A stretch of 64,000 nucleotides of DNA from DAOPYU01 sp942493245. Its GTDB lineage: Bacteria; Sumerlaeota; Sumerlaeia; UBA8349. The position numbers were made by a program, and so were the translations under genes. The stretch spans positions 3,968,001 to 4,032,000 of the forward strand of contig OW818685.1 in NCBI GenBank assembly GCA_942493245.1, written 5' to 3'. The notes beneath the pieces are model-generated. The model was not told the origin of the DNA and ran no database searches. It saw only the letters and a list, made by a program, of their open reading frames with translations. The number at the start of each line of letters is the position of its first letter. Position 1 is the stretch's first letter. This document shows positions 6,838 to 15,549 of the stretch, piece after piece.

Positions 6838-8325
6838 TTACTTTTTCATCCGGAACACATTCTCGCCCGGATACGGCACACTCGCCGGGTTCGGGGTATA
6901 GATTTCCTCGACCCCCAACAGCTTCAAGGCGTCGTACAGAACGCCCCCGCAATGCTTGAACGCCACGGCCGCGTGGTGGTGGAACTTGCCCAGCATCGCA
7001 TGGCGGTAGAACCGCCCGAAGCCCGGCAGATACGCCGTGCCCGTGCTGCCGAACGTCTTCGGGTCCAGATCCAGGAACTCGCCCTCGATGATGTAGGCGC
7101 GCATCTTGTCCCCCACGCCATGCACCTGAAGCACGGTGATGGGCGATGCGGCGATCTGTCCTTCGATCGTTCCACGCGTGATATCCGCCGGCTTACCCGG
7201 TTCCATCAGGCGTTTCATGATCACCTGGAAACACATTTTAGGATCCTTCATCCGTTTCGGATCCGTATTACCGCAGTGGAAAAGTCCCACCAAGTCTTCG
7301 ACCGGATACTGTTCGAGGCTCTTGTCCAGATCGCGCGGAATGCTGTGATTCAGGTCGAGAATCGTGACGCTCTCGCCCGTCGCATACTGCCCCATCAACT
7401 CGGAGATCAAGGAGTAGGCGTCGTTTTCGCACGCGATCGGAAAACCCTTAGCCGCCAGACGGCCATTGATGAAACAGGGCGTGTGCTGCAACTTCCACTC
7501 CTGCTCCGACCAGCACTGCGTCGTGGCGCCCGAGAGTTTCAGCCGATCCTTGTAGTTCAGAAGCGCCTGCTCGTAGGCGGACAAGCGATTGATAAACCCA
7601 TCGGTCGGGATGTTGTCAATCGCCTGATTCATCTCCGTCTCGATCCCCGCCAGATCCGACTCGCTCTTGACCTTCTGGACTTCGTTGGCCAGATCGAAGA
7701 AACCGAGTTCCTCGACCTCGATGCCCATCGAGAAGATAGAGGCCAGGTTGTAATTGCACGTCTCGAAATCGCGCGGACGCGGCCCGAACAGGCCGATCGT
7801 CATGTTCTGCGTCCCCTTGACCACCTTCATCACGTCAATGAACCGCGCAATCTCTTCCACCCCGCGGGCGCAATCCACCAACGGCTGCTCGGGCAGGAAA
7901 ACCCGCCCCTTCAACCCGCGTTTCTCCACCGCCATCGCCGCCGACAACAACCCGCACAGCGCGTCGCCACGCCCTTCGAGCAACGTACACACGCTTTCCT
8001 CAGCCGCCGCCAGTACCATCACGCACCCATTGAAATCTTTCACAAACTGCGCATCCTCGATCTCCGGCGAAAAATTGCCCAGAAACAGAACCGCCGCGTC
8101 GCACCCAGCCGCCATCAACTGCGCAGCCGCGTCACCCGCATGCTCGCGCGACTCAATGACCGCGCACTCGCCCTGCGGCACCACCAATTCGATTCCCTGC
8201 TCTTTGCATGCCGCAATCAGTTTCTTTGCGCGCGCTTCGGAAAGACTCCGGGGGAAGCAATTCCGCGACGCGGAAACAAACCCCAATTTTACGGACGGTG
8301 AAAAAGTTCCCAGTGGCAAATACAT
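6838..8325 (-). CDS. L-fucose/L-arabinose isomerase family protein (FucI-like, COG2407 type)
   Basis: The 495-residue product belongs by its overall pattern to the FucI-like isomerases, which interconvert aldoses and ketoses with a divalent metal. I see the A-V-L-F-L-G-N-F-S segment near residue 100, a C-W-S-E-Q-E-W block with a candidate metal-ligand Glu, an L-D-L-N-H-S strand, H-C-G-N-T-D-P, and A-V-A-F-K-H-C-G-G near the C-terminus with a candidate metal-ligand His. It does not look like classical AraA, yet it is first in an operon with araB and araD. The simplest reading is that it converts L-arabinose to L-ribulose. GAGGAG upstream of the ATG supports the start. L-fucose or another pentose or deoxyhexose remains possible as substrate. 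Confidence 0.8.
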   Translation of the reverse strand: MYLPLGTFSPSVKLGFVSASRNCFPRSLSEARAKKLIAACKEQGIELVVPQGECAVIESREHAGDAAAQLMAAGCDAAVLFLGNFSPEIEDAQFVKDFNGCVMVLAAAEESVCTLLEGRGDALCGLLSAAMAVEKRGLKGRVFLPEQPLVDCARGVEEIARFIDVMKVVKGTQNMTIGLFGPRPRDFETCNYNLASIFSMGIEVEELGFFDLANEVQKVKSESDLAGIETEMNQAIDNIPTDGFINRLSAYEQALLNYKDRLKLSGATTQCWSEQEWKLQHTPCFINGRLAAKGFPIACENDAYSLISELMGQYATGESVTILDLNHSIPRDLDKSLEQYPVEDLVGLFHCGNTDPKRMKDPKMCFQVIMKRLMEPGKPADITRGTIEGQIAASPITVLQVHGVGDKMRAYIIEGEFLDLDPKTFGSTGTAYLPGFGRFYRHAMLGKFHHHAAVAFKHCGGVLYDALKLLGVEEIYTPNPASVPYPGENVFRMKK

Positions 8326-8844
8326 GATTTTTCTCTCCTCTTGTCTCTAAGCGATGGTCATTTCAAAGGTACCTGACCCCATTTGCTTCGGCTACTTTAG
8401 AAGGGAGCAATCAAATACGCAAGACAAATCTTTACACGTGCATATTTTTCACCCTGAAACTTTTTGCGCTTCCGCACGAAGGAGACACAAATGCAAAGCC
8501 AGAGTCAAAACAGCCGTTCCTGTTTTCAAGAGTTGAAAAACGGTCCTCCCTTTTCGAATACCCAAACACAAAACGGAGACGCGAGAAATGCCCCTTCATG
8601 AGAACGCCGTATCCTCGCACATTTGCGTCTTCCATGAGAAGGCATTGTCAAGGACCAACGTGTTGGTCACCGCAGCGTCGCCTCAGCGTTTGCGATCTTG
8701 GCCATCCCGCTTCCATTCGCACTCTGGTTGGGCTCTGGTGAACCCGGTGCATAGTGGGGTCCAAGTCGGGTGGGCGCTGCAACCTTTGCGGCGAATTCGG
8801 CATAAAGCCGATTGCAGGACGCAAAACGCAGTCGCCCGGACTGG
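8326..8844. other. Intergenic region with small ORF and repeat debris
   Basis: This 520-base stretch carries the ara operon upstream region (minus strand) and several fragments. A motif GGTACCTGACCCC near 8369 resembles sequence found beside REP-type elements (from memory). A perfect 16-bp palindrome (GACCAACGTGTTGGTC) sits at about 8652. No arabinose-regulator operator could be identified. Confidence 0.4.
8491..8601 (+). CDS. Possible 36-residue peptide
   Basis: An ATG with a canonical AAGGAG (8479-8484) six bases upstream opens a 36-codon frame rich in Gln, Asn and Ser, with one Cys and no membrane segment. The ribosome-binding site is better than that of many real genes here, but there is no clear promoter and the region is full of repeat debris. 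It may be a chance ORF. Confidence 0.2.
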   Translation: MQSQSQNSRSCFQELKNGPPFSNTQTQNGDARNAPS

Positions 8845-8922
8845 ATGTGTAGTGCTCCCCATTTTTAGACAGTTGCACTTGTTAAGTCTCCGGCCCTAAA
8901 CTTTGGGAAAAGGAGACAGTAG

Positions 8923-9213
8923 ATGACACTCCGAAAGAGCATTGCGGTGGAAACGAAGGTCAAGGCGGTGTTGGCGGCCTTGCGCGGCGAGAAGACGATC
9001 AACCAGATCGCATCGGACCTGGGAGTCCATCCGGTTCAGATCAGCCAGTGGAAGCGGGAACTGATCGAGAAAGCGCCCGATCTGTTTCGCGACCGGCGCA
9101 CTCGAAAGCAGAAGGACCAGAAGGAACTCGTGGACGACCTCTATCGCCAGATCGGGCAACTGCAGTACGAGTTGAACTGGCTGAAAAAAAAAGTCGGACT
9201 GGACGAGCGCTGA
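8923..9213 (+). CDS. IS3-family transposase OrfA (helix-turn-helix subunit)
   Basis: The 96-residue protein has the HTH_Tnp_1 pattern: K-V-K-A-V-L-A-A-L-R-G-E-K-T-I-N-Q-I-A, G-V-H-P-V-Q-I-S-Q-W-K-R-E-L, then a leucine-zipper-like C-terminus (L-Y-R-Q-I-G-Q-L-Q-Y-E-L-N-W-L-K-K-K). In IS3 elements OrfA binds the inverted repeats and fuses to OrfB by programmed frameshifting. A run of nine A followed by G at 9184-9192 is a typical slippery site. AAGGAG precedes the ATG. It is intact but functionless without OrfB. Confidence 0.85.
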   Translation: MTLRKSIAVETKVKAVLAALRGEKTINQIASDLGVHPVQISQWKRELIEKAPDLFRDRRTRKQKDQKELVDDLYRQIGQLQYELNWLKKKVGLDER

Positions 9214-9214
9214 G

Positions 9215-9358
9215 AAACGCGCCCGGTTGGACCCGGCCGAGAGGCGCATTTCGCTCTCGCGGCAGTGCCAGTTGCTGGGGCTTTCGCGCACGGCTCTGTA
9301 CTACAGACCCGCCGCGCTCTCGAACGAGGAGTTGGATCTGATGCGGTTTCTGGTGTAA
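9215..9358 (+). pseudogene. Truncated IS3-family transposase OrfB
   Basis: Read from 9215, this frame encodes K-R-A-R-L-D-P, then S-L-S-R-Q-C-Q-L-L-G-L-S-R-T-A-L-Y-Y-R-P, then N-E-E-L-D-L-M-R. This is the standard N-terminus of IS3 OrfB before the integrase core. It stops at TAA 9356-9358, so the DDE catalytic domain is missing. Its frame is +1 relative to orfA, not the -1 expected for programmed frameshifting, so an indel is likely in addition to the truncation. Confidence 0.75.
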
Positions 9359-9694
9359 TCTGGGGACGCTATACCGAATAGGGGTGACACCTCCGGGTCA
9401 TCCCGTTTGAAAAGTACAACAACTACGGGAAACAAATACCGGGCCGTGGTGTCTTGGTGCCTTGGTGGTTCAAATATCGAAATTGCAGGACCGAACAAAC
9501 AACCACAGATGCACACAGATGGACACAGATACCGAAAAGTCATCGGTGTCCATCTGTGTGCTTCTGTGGTTACTATTTTTTTCAGCCTGTGCGGGAGTGA
9601 CGGGAAAAGGGACAGCCCGAAAATGAGACCGCTCGCCGATTCCTTTGGTCGGTTCCTCTCATGTCAAAATCAGACGTTCACTTTTCTTCAGAAA
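9359..9694. other. Gene-free spacer after the IS remnant
   Basis: Apart from the palindromic repeat at 9501-9571 I see no gene. A short GGGACAGCCC-type fragment near 9610 resembles insertion-sequence debris. Confidence 0.4.
9501..9571. repeat. 71-base palindromic repeat (CACAGATGGACAC type)
   Basis: Arms 9501-9526 and 9546-9571 are reverse complements with one mismatch in 26 bases, around a 19-base loop. A diverged half copy occurs at about 53459-53499. It could be a small non-autonomous element or a structured transcript end. Confidence 0.7.
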
Positions 9695-10558
9695 TCAGGC
9701 TCCCGTCTCTCCCGCCGCGTGGACCATCAGCGCGCGGGCCGCGGCGCCCGGGTCGGGCTGACGCATGAGCGATTCCCCGACGAGCGCCGCCGCGACTCCG
9801 AAACGGCGCAGGCGCAGGATGTCCTCCGGAGTGTCAATCCCGCTCTCCGACACAACTGGCGGTAACACGCCACCGGTCAGATCCCGAATGACGGGCAACA
9901 TCCGCTCGGTGTGATCAATCGAAGTCTTGAAATTCGAGTCGTGCAGATCGCGGTTGTTGATCCCCAGCAGGCAGGGCTGGATCTCGGTCAGCGCCCGCCG
10001 CAGATCCTCCTCCGAGTGGGTTTCGACCAGAACGGCCATCCCGAGCGACTGGGCCAGACCGTGAAAATCGGCGAGCTGGGCCGGAGTCAGAATGGACGTG
10101 ATGAGCAGGACCGCATCGGCGCCCATCGCGCGCGCCTCGTAGAACTGGTACGGGTCAATCATGAATTCCTTGCGCAGGAGCGGCAGGTCAATGGCGTTGC
10201 GGACCTGGTTGAAAATCTCGATGGACCCCTGAAAGAACGGGGCGTCGGTGAGGACGGAGACGCACGCCACACCCCCCGCCTCGTAGGCCCGCGCAATGGC
10301 CGCCGGATCGAAATCGGGCCGGATGAGACCCTTGGAGGGGGACGCTTTTTTCACCTCGGCGATCAACCGCACTTCGCCCGGACGCACCAGCGCGCCCCGG
10401 AAGTCCCGCGCGGGCGGCATGTCCAGCGCGCGGGCGCGCACTTCATCCAGAGGGGTTGTGGCGCGAGCCTTCGCGACCTCTATCTCCTTAGCCTCAACAA
10501 TTCGTTGCAGAATCGGTCCGAATTTCGAGGTGTCGCGAGTTGTGTTCTCTACCGTCAT
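9695..10558 (-). CDS. trpC: Indole-3-glycerol phosphate synthase
   Basis: The 287-residue TIM-barrel protein closes the indole ring in tryptophan synthesis (CdRP to indole-3-glycerol phosphate). Hallmarks are E-V-K-K-A-S-P-S-K-G (about 68-77), L-L-R-K-E-F-M-I-D, L-L-G-I-N-N-R-D-L, V-S-E-S-G-I and V-G-E-S-L-M-R. All catalytic Lys/Glu positions appear present. Length is normal to slightly long. Its ATG overlaps the bshC stop by four bases, so the two are translationally coupled. No other trp gene is in the window. Confidence 0.96.
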   Translation of the reverse strand: MTVENTTRDTSKFGPILQRIVEAKEIEVAKARATTPLDEVRARALDMPPARDFRGALVRPGEVRLIAEVKKASPSKGLIRPDFDPAAIARAYEAGGVACVSVLTDAPFFQGSIEIFNQVRNAIDLPLLRKEFMIDPYQFYEARAMGADAVLLITSILTPAQLADFHGLAQSLGMAVLVETHSEEDLRRALTEIQPCLLGINNRDLHDSNFKTSIDHTERMLPVIRDLTGGVLPPVVSESGIDTPEDILRLRRFGVAAALVGESLMRQPDPGAAARALMVHAAGETGA

Positions 10559-12210
10559 TCTTCAATCTCCGTTTTTTCTGAGTGGTTCTTGTTCTTCAGG
10601 AATTCTTCAAGCCGCAAAACCTGAAGGTCGTTCCGATCCAGATCCAGTTTGTCGAGAATCCAGGGAACCAAGTCCGGACCATATTGCATCAGGAAAGGCG
10701 CCAGAGGTCCAAAGACCCGTTCCTGGGGCAGACCGCCAGGACGCAACGCCTCCAACACTCGTTCCCGCTGACTGGCACCCGTATCGTTCTCCTGTCGGAG
10801 CTCCTGCCGCACACGTTCTTCCAGACGACTGGCCGCCTGAAACCAGGCGCGTTCGGTCTTCTCTAAAGCGGTCCCCACCGAAGGACGGGTCCCAAGACCG
10901 CCCAATCGAGTCCGCAAACGGGTCAGGGCCACCTGCGCGTCGCTGCTCAGGTCCGCGAACGCCTGGCGGACATTCTCCGATTGTTCGCCGTCGGCCAGAC
11001 GCGCCTCCACGCTCTCCCACGCTTCGCGTTCCAGAAGTTCGAACGGAATCCCCCGCTTTTCCAGGAGCCGCTCGATTCGAGGCTCCACCAGTACAACCCG
11101 CGGACGCGAAAGCACGGCGCAGCCGAACGCCGAGTAAAAATCGTGCGTTCCCGCGTCGGCCAGTTGGGTCAGGTACCGAACTTCGCCCGGTCCCGCCACC
11201 ATGGCCAGGGTCGGCAGAACCGCATCCTGCGCCACCGGACGGGTGACCACGTTCGGGGAGAAATGCTCGGGCGTCTGGCGCAGTTCGTCCAGAAGATCGT
11301 CCGCGCCGACCGAAACCGGCGAGACGGGGGTGTGAATCCGGAACCGCTCCCCTTCCACCGTGACCTTGCAGCGCCGTCCGGCTCGGTAGAGGAAAAAGTT
11401 TGCTTCGTTGCCCAGGCGGTGGATCGGCGCTTTCCCCCTGCCAGAATCCTCAAATGGCTTCCCTTGCCCGGCAATGCATTGCGAAAGCGCCCCGGGATGG
11501 CGGATCTCGCGTTCCATCACGGGTATGGCCCGCTGACGAACCGGGGCAAGCCGGGCGGGAAGCAAAACCAATCCCATCGGACCACACAAATGGGCCAAAG
11601 CCCGCATGAAAAAATCCTCAAGGGTTTTTGATTCGCACGCCAACGCGCGCCAGCGGTGAATCTGGGATTTCTTGAATTCTGAATCGTGCGTATCGGTGTC
11701 GAGGAGCGCAAAGAACGATTCCAGAACTTCCGGCGCGGCGGGAATATCAAAAACCGACCGGCCCGCAGGATCGAAACCGGGCGGGGTGTAGGCCCAGCGT
11801 TTGCAACGGCCTTCGCTGTTCAGGTAGGCCGTATTCCGGACCTCCTCGAAATCGTGATCGTCCGATGCGACCCAGAAAATCGGCACAACGGGACGCTCCA
11901 GAAAATCCGTGAGCCGTCCGGCCCATCGGACGGCGGCCAGCGCTTTATAGAGGATATACAAAGGGGTCAGAAAAAGCCCCGCCTGTTGCCCGGCCACCAC
12001 GGCCAGAGTCGCGGGGTTCCCCAGCGCCTCGATATTGCGTTCAACCGCCGCATGCCCTCCCGCCGCGCGATTGACCTCCCAGAGCGCCACCCGCTCGGAA
12101 ACGGTCCAGGGCGCGACCGGTTGCGCGTCGCGAGCCGAAGCCATCTGCCGCCAGTCATCCGGACCGGGCGACAGGGGAAAGCGGAGAGAGTGGGAGGCGG
12201 TCGGGTCCAT
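10555..12210 (-). CDS. bshC: Bacillithiol biosynthesis cysteine-adding enzyme
   Basis: The 551-residue product matches BshC, which adds cysteine to glucosaminyl-malate to complete bacillithiol, a low-molecular-weight thiol. Family features visible are V-V-A-G-Q-Q-A-G-L-F-L-T-P-L-Y-I-L-Y-K-A near residue 75, R-P-V-V-P-I-F-W-V-A-S-D-D-H-D-F-E-E near 110, and a helical, charged C-terminal third consistent with the BshC coiled coil. The length fits (about 540). It is first in an operon with trpC. bshA and bshB are not in the window, so the complete pathway must be sought elsewhere. Confidence 0.9.
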   Translation of the reverse strand: MDPTASHSLRFPLSPGPDDWRQMASARDAQPVAPWTVSERVALWEVNRAAGGHAAVERNIEALGNPATLAVVAGQQAGLFLTPLYILYKALAAVRWAGRLTDFLERPVVPIFWVASDDHDFEEVRNTAYLNSEGRCKRWAYTPPGFDPAGRSVFDIPAAPEVLESFFALLDTDTHDSEFKKSQIHRWRALACESKTLEDFFMRALAHLCGPMGLVLLPARLAPVRQRAIPVMEREIRHPGALSQCIAGQGKPFEDSGRGKAPIHRLGNEANFFLYRAGRRCKVTVEGERFRIHTPVSPVSVGADDLLDELRQTPEHFSPNVVTRPVAQDAVLPTLAMVAGPGEVRYLTQLADAGTHDFYSAFGCAVLSRPRVVLVEPRIERLLEKRGIPFELLEREAWESVEARLADGEQSENVRQAFADLSSDAQVALTRLRTRLGGLGTRPSVGTALEKTERAWFQAASRLEERVRQELRQENDTGASQRERVLEALRPGGLPQERVFGPLAPFLMQYGPDLVPWILDKLDLDRNDLQVLRLEEFLKNKNHSEKTEIEE

Positions 12211-12335
12211 AGACCCTCCTGCATACCAGAAAGCGCGGGCCGGAGCAAGAAACTTGCTCCAGAGATCTTGAGAAACATGGAAAATACGGAAGTCTCACCC
12301 GCCTGCCGCTTCCACGAAACGGATATTTCATCTCA

Positions 12336-12385
12336 GAATGAAGAAACCGCGCTCGGAATTGTTCCGATGCGCGGTTTCTTCATTC
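12336..12385 (-). terminator. Long hairpin after the GH106-like gene
   Basis: GAATGAAGAAACCGCG at 12336-12351 pairs perfectly with 12370-12385. The loop itself folds (CGGAA/TTCCG). It lies 23 bases beyond the stop of the minus-strand GH106-like gene and upstream of bshC. No T-run is visible. Confidence 0.65.
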
Positions 12386-12407
12386 AATCCTTTTACTCAC
12401 ACAACTC

Positions 12408-15400
12408 CTATTTCGGATAGACCGCCAGCCAGACTTTTCCGGGCGCGAAGGGTTCGATCAGGAAGGTGTTCTTCCCGGTCTTCACACGACCGGTCACGTC
12501 GAGCCGCAGGGGCTTGCCAATGAAGCCTCCGGCGTACTCGCCGTTGACGGAGACCCGGGCGGCTTCCTCCGGCGTTATCCCGTCCATTTCCAGAACAACA
12601 CGCGCGGTCTTGAGGTCCACATCCGTCGGCAGGTCGCAACTCCCGGCGAAAGGATTCGCTTCCTTGATCGGGCTGAGGGTCAGACCGCTGGCGCTCTGTC
12701 CCACCTGTCCCCACGGGCCGCCGCCGTAGTCCGCCACTTTCCGGGCCGTGGCCCAGACCGTGTCGTTGCACTTCGCGGTCTGCCACTCGGCGGCTTTCTG
12801 GTTGTGCGTCTTCCACGATTCGTCAATCTTGACGATCAGGGGATCGCCCTTGTCGAACTCGACGGTCAGTTTTCCGATGAGTCCCGCCGGGCTGGGTTTG
12901 TCGGTCGCGTTGGTGGCGGCGATGGCCAGGAGATTTTCACCCGGCTTCAGGAACTCGGCGATATTCAGGTTCTTGACCGAATTCCAGACAATGCGTTCGG
13001 CGCCAATCTCGACCTTCCGCCCATTGACAAAGACGTCTATCTCGTTGTCCGCCGTGAGGGCGAACGTGGCCGTTTTAACCGTGGCGCCGCTGGGGATCGA
13101 AAGGGCTTTCCGGAAATATCGAACTCCGGCAGGCGCACTGGCCACCGGGTTTTCATCGGGGTACCACATCCAGGCGCAATCGGCCAGCGGAACCTGTTTT
13201 TGCGTCAATTCCGGCAACGGAACCGGCTTCGGCGCCGCCTCGCGGGTCAACTCGATACGTTTCGGTAGAGACGCAGAACCGGAGACGATCCGCGCCGGGA
13301 GGGGGCGTTTTTCCGGCTGGAAGACGATCACGGCGCTTTCGAGGGGTTCGAGCGTCAGATCTAGTTCAACGCTCTCCCCTTTTCGCTCGAACGGGACCGA
13401 CGCGATCTCGTTGCGCATGGCGTCCCAGATTTCGGGGACACCCGGAGCGGTCAGGCGGAGGCGGAACGTCCGCGCCGCGCCCTGGTGGTTCTGGTTGACC
13501 AGCAAGAACAGGTCGCGCCCTTCCTTGACGCGGTGCAGGGCGTGGAGCCAGTTGCTCGTTTCGCCCTGGAGGACTTCCAGCGTGGGCCGCACCCCGGCAT
13601 CCTGCGCCACCACCTGCTGCACTTCCTGGACCGAGGGCTTCTCGGGCATCAGGTAGGAGCGCCCGCCCGCCCCGTTGGTTTTGCAGGTGGTCAGGCCCGG
13701 TTTCGGGTCGCCCCAGACGGCCTCGCGGAGTTGGGCGATGTCCGATGCGGTCTTTCCGAGGGTGGCCGACTGCGTGGGGAGAAAGCCATACCCCACCACC
13801 ACGCCGCCGCCATCGTAGAACTGTTTCACTTTTTCGAGCGTGGCGTAAGGGATCGTCTCCACGGGCGGCACGACAAGCACGCGGTAGCGTTCCTCGCGGA
13901 GAGCCAGTCCTTTGCCCTCGATCTTCATGTCTTTTTCGAGAACCTCATACGGAATCCAGTCGCAGTCGAGCAGGGAGTCCTGAAGCGCGTCGGTCATCTG
14001 TTCCGGGGGAATGTATTTGCCGGCATGTGCGCTGTTGCCCAGGAAGAGAAACGCGACTGGGGCGACGTGGTGGCCCCCCGTGAAAAGGACGCTGAGGCGC
14101 GAGGTGTAGTCCGCGTACACGCGGTAGAGCGGCCAGCGGGGTTCATACCCGCCGTTGTAGAAATAAGGGGGACAGTCCGTATCGAACGGCCCACGGGGGT
14201 TGAACGAGTGGGGGATGTGGAAGTTGATCCCCGAGACGTGCATGTGGTCGGTCCACCACTTCATCTCGGGATAGGTGAGATCCTGCCCGCGCGCGCCGAA
14301 GATTTCGACCATCGCCACATCGTCCTTTTTCCCATAGGCGTGCGAAATCGAGCTGCCCAGTTTCGGGGTCTGCCAAGTGGCAGCATCGCTTCCCTCGCGT
14401 TTCCCCATGACGAATTGCGCGAAGACAGCGTCAATGCCCCCCATGCTGCTGTATTTTTCGAGCTGAAACATGTTCCCCGCGCACAGGTTGGGGTTCAGGT
14501 ATTCAAGGTTGTGCTCAAGGAAGTGGCCGATGGACTGAACGCCCTTTTCCTCGCACCACTGCGTCAGGCCGCCATAGAGCGTGCGGCCCCACGCTTCGGC
14601 CAGCGCGTCCTGGTACTGATAACGCGCGGCGGTTTGTTCCTCCCCCGCCAGCTTGAACTTCCACGCCACGAGCGCCTTCTTCCAGTCCACGCCGCGCTCT
14701 TTGAGCAGGGGGATGACTTCCGTCCCCCAATCGCTGGGGGTTTCCGGCTCATCGTAAAAGTACCCGACGATGGTCTTGCCGAAGTCCGCTTTGAAGCGGT
14801 CGTAGTGCGGCTGATAGACGGTCTGGATGTACCAGTCCACCGCGTCCTGACTGGCGCCGTCCACCAAGAGACGTTGCCCGCCCGTGTGACGCCACGTGAA
14901 ATTCAGGATTTTCCATTTGCCCGCCGGAACGTCCCATTTCAGGACTCCGTCCTGGATCTTGCCGGTCAGGTCCACGAGGGAGGCTCCGTCTATCTGTCCG
15001 TCCCCGATTTCGCGTCCGGCCAGGACCGCGACGGTCTGTTTCCCCCCGTATCCGGGAGCGCTGAAGGCCCTGGGGCCTTCGACGGGGATCCCCTTGCCTT
15101 CAATCTTTTTGCAGCCGTACTGGGGCGGCACCTTCCCGCCCACCTCGCCACTCGGCCACCACTTCTCGTCGAAGATCCACATCTTGAGGCCGAGTTTCTT
15201 CGCTTTCTGGAGACAGATGTCCAGATCGCGCCACCACCCGTCGCCCAGCCAGTCGGAGTGGGGGCGCGACTCGGCGGTAAAATTTCCATTGCCCCCCTCG
15301 GCCACCTTGTCGAGTTCTTTTTCGAGTTGCGCCTGGCTTTCGTCGCCATGCAGCCAGTAGAGCGGGCCGGTGAGTTCCCGCGCCTCCATCGGAAGTTCCT

Positions 15401-15521
15401 TGAACTGCTTCTCCACCTGTCCCCAGTTGTCCACCTCTGCCGCGGGAAGCGGAACTGAAGGAATGAGCCACACTGCGAGTGCGGCGGTCCACATAATTTT
15501 GGAAAACACTTTTCCGGACAT
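12408..15521 (-). CDS. Secreted glycoside hydrolase, GH106 (alpha-L-rhamnosidase)-like
   Basis: The 1037-residue protein begins with a signal peptide (M-S-G-K-V-F-S-K-I-M-W-T-A-A-L-A-V-W-L, cleavage after P-A-A). Its order of segments resembles GH106 rhamnosidases: D-G-W-W-R-D-L near residue 95, G-L-K-M-W-I-F-D-E-K-W-W-P-S-G, the V-P-A-G-K-W-K-I-L-N-F-T-W-R-H-T-G strand, Y-F-Y-D-E-P-E, and later a barrel-like region with H-F-L-E-H-N and D-H-M-H-V-S-G-I-N-F-H-I-P-H. The last ~250 residues form beta-sandwich domains (F-A-L-T-A-D-N-E-I-D-V-F-V-N-G), likely carbohydrate-binding. It would act outside the cytoplasm on rhamnose-containing glycans. The catalytic Glu residues cannot be assigned by eye. 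Confidence 0.75.
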   Translation of the reverse strand: MSGKVFSKIMWTAALAVWLIPSVPLPAAEVDNWGQVEKQFKELPMEARELTGPLYWLHGDESQAQLEKELDKVAEGGNGNFTAESRPHSDWLGDGWWRDLDICLQKAKKLGLKMWIFDEKWWPSGEVGGKVPPQYGCKKIEGKGIPVEGPRAFSAPGYGGKQTVAVLAGREIGDGQIDGASLVDLTGKIQDGVLKWDVPAGKWKILNFTWRHTGGQRLLVDGASQDAVDWYIQTVYQPHYDRFKADFGKTIVGYFYDEPETPSDWGTEVIPLLKERGVDWKKALVAWKFKLAGEEQTAARYQYQDALAEAWGRTLYGGLTQWCEEKGVQSIGHFLEHNLEYLNPNLCAGNMFQLEKYSSMGGIDAVFAQFVMGKREGSDAATWQTPKLGSSISHAYGKKDDVAMVEIFGARGQDLTYPEMKWWTDHMHVSGINFHIPHSFNPRGPFDTDCPPYFYNGGYEPRWPLYRVYADYTSRLSVLFTGGHHVAPVAFLFLGNSAHAGKYIPPEQMTDALQDSLLDCDWIPYEVLEKDMKIEGKGLALREERYRVLVVPPVETIPYATLEKVKQFYDGGGVVVGYGFLPTQSATLGKTASDIAQLREAVWGDPKPGLTTCKTNGAGGRSYLMPEKPSVQEVQQVVAQDAGVRPTLEVLQGETSNWLHALHRVKEGRDLFLLVNQNHQGAARTFRLRLTAPGVPEIWDAMRNEIASVPFERKGESVELDLTLEPLESAVIVFQPEKRPLPARIVSGSASLPKRIELTREAAPKPVPLPELTQKQVPLADCAWMWYPDENPVASAPAGVRYFRKALSIPSGATVKTATFALTADNEIDVFVNGRKVEIGAERIVWNSVKNLNIAEFLKPGENLLAIAATNATDKPSPAGLIGKLTVEFDKGDPLIVKIDESWKTHNQKAAEWQTAKCNDTVWATARKVADYGGGPWGQVGQSASGLTLSPIKEANPFAGSCDLPTDVDLKTARVVLEMDGITPEEAARVSVNGEYAGGFIGKPLRLDVTGRVKTGKNTFLIEPFAPGKVWLAVYPK

Positions 15522-15549
15522 TGGATGCCCCCTTATTTAGAATTGTCGC

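Larger units (their letters stand above)
8845..9358 (+). mobile_element. Remnant of an IS3-family insertion sequence
   Basis: The segment contains a full-length orfA and only the first ~47 codons of orfB, so most of the catalytic DDE domain is gone. A plausible left end (TGTAGTGCTCCCC) lies near 8846. No matching right inverted repeat was found, and the remnant cannot move on its own. Confidence 0.7.

Noticed and set aside
5866..8301. 811-codon plus-strand ORF opposite the ara operon
   Set aside because: It is the mirror frame of clearly conserved araB and isomerase genes, its translation is Arg/His-rich without motifs, and it arises from GC-rich codon structure.
8648..8878. 76-codon minus-strand ORF beside the IS remnant
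   Set aside because: No ribosome-binding site or recognisable motif; it overlaps the presumed IS end and looks like debris.
13485..15458. 657-codon plus-strand ORF opposite the GH106-like gene
   Set aside because: Mirror frame of a recognisable secreted hydrolase; low-complexity composition without domain signatures.
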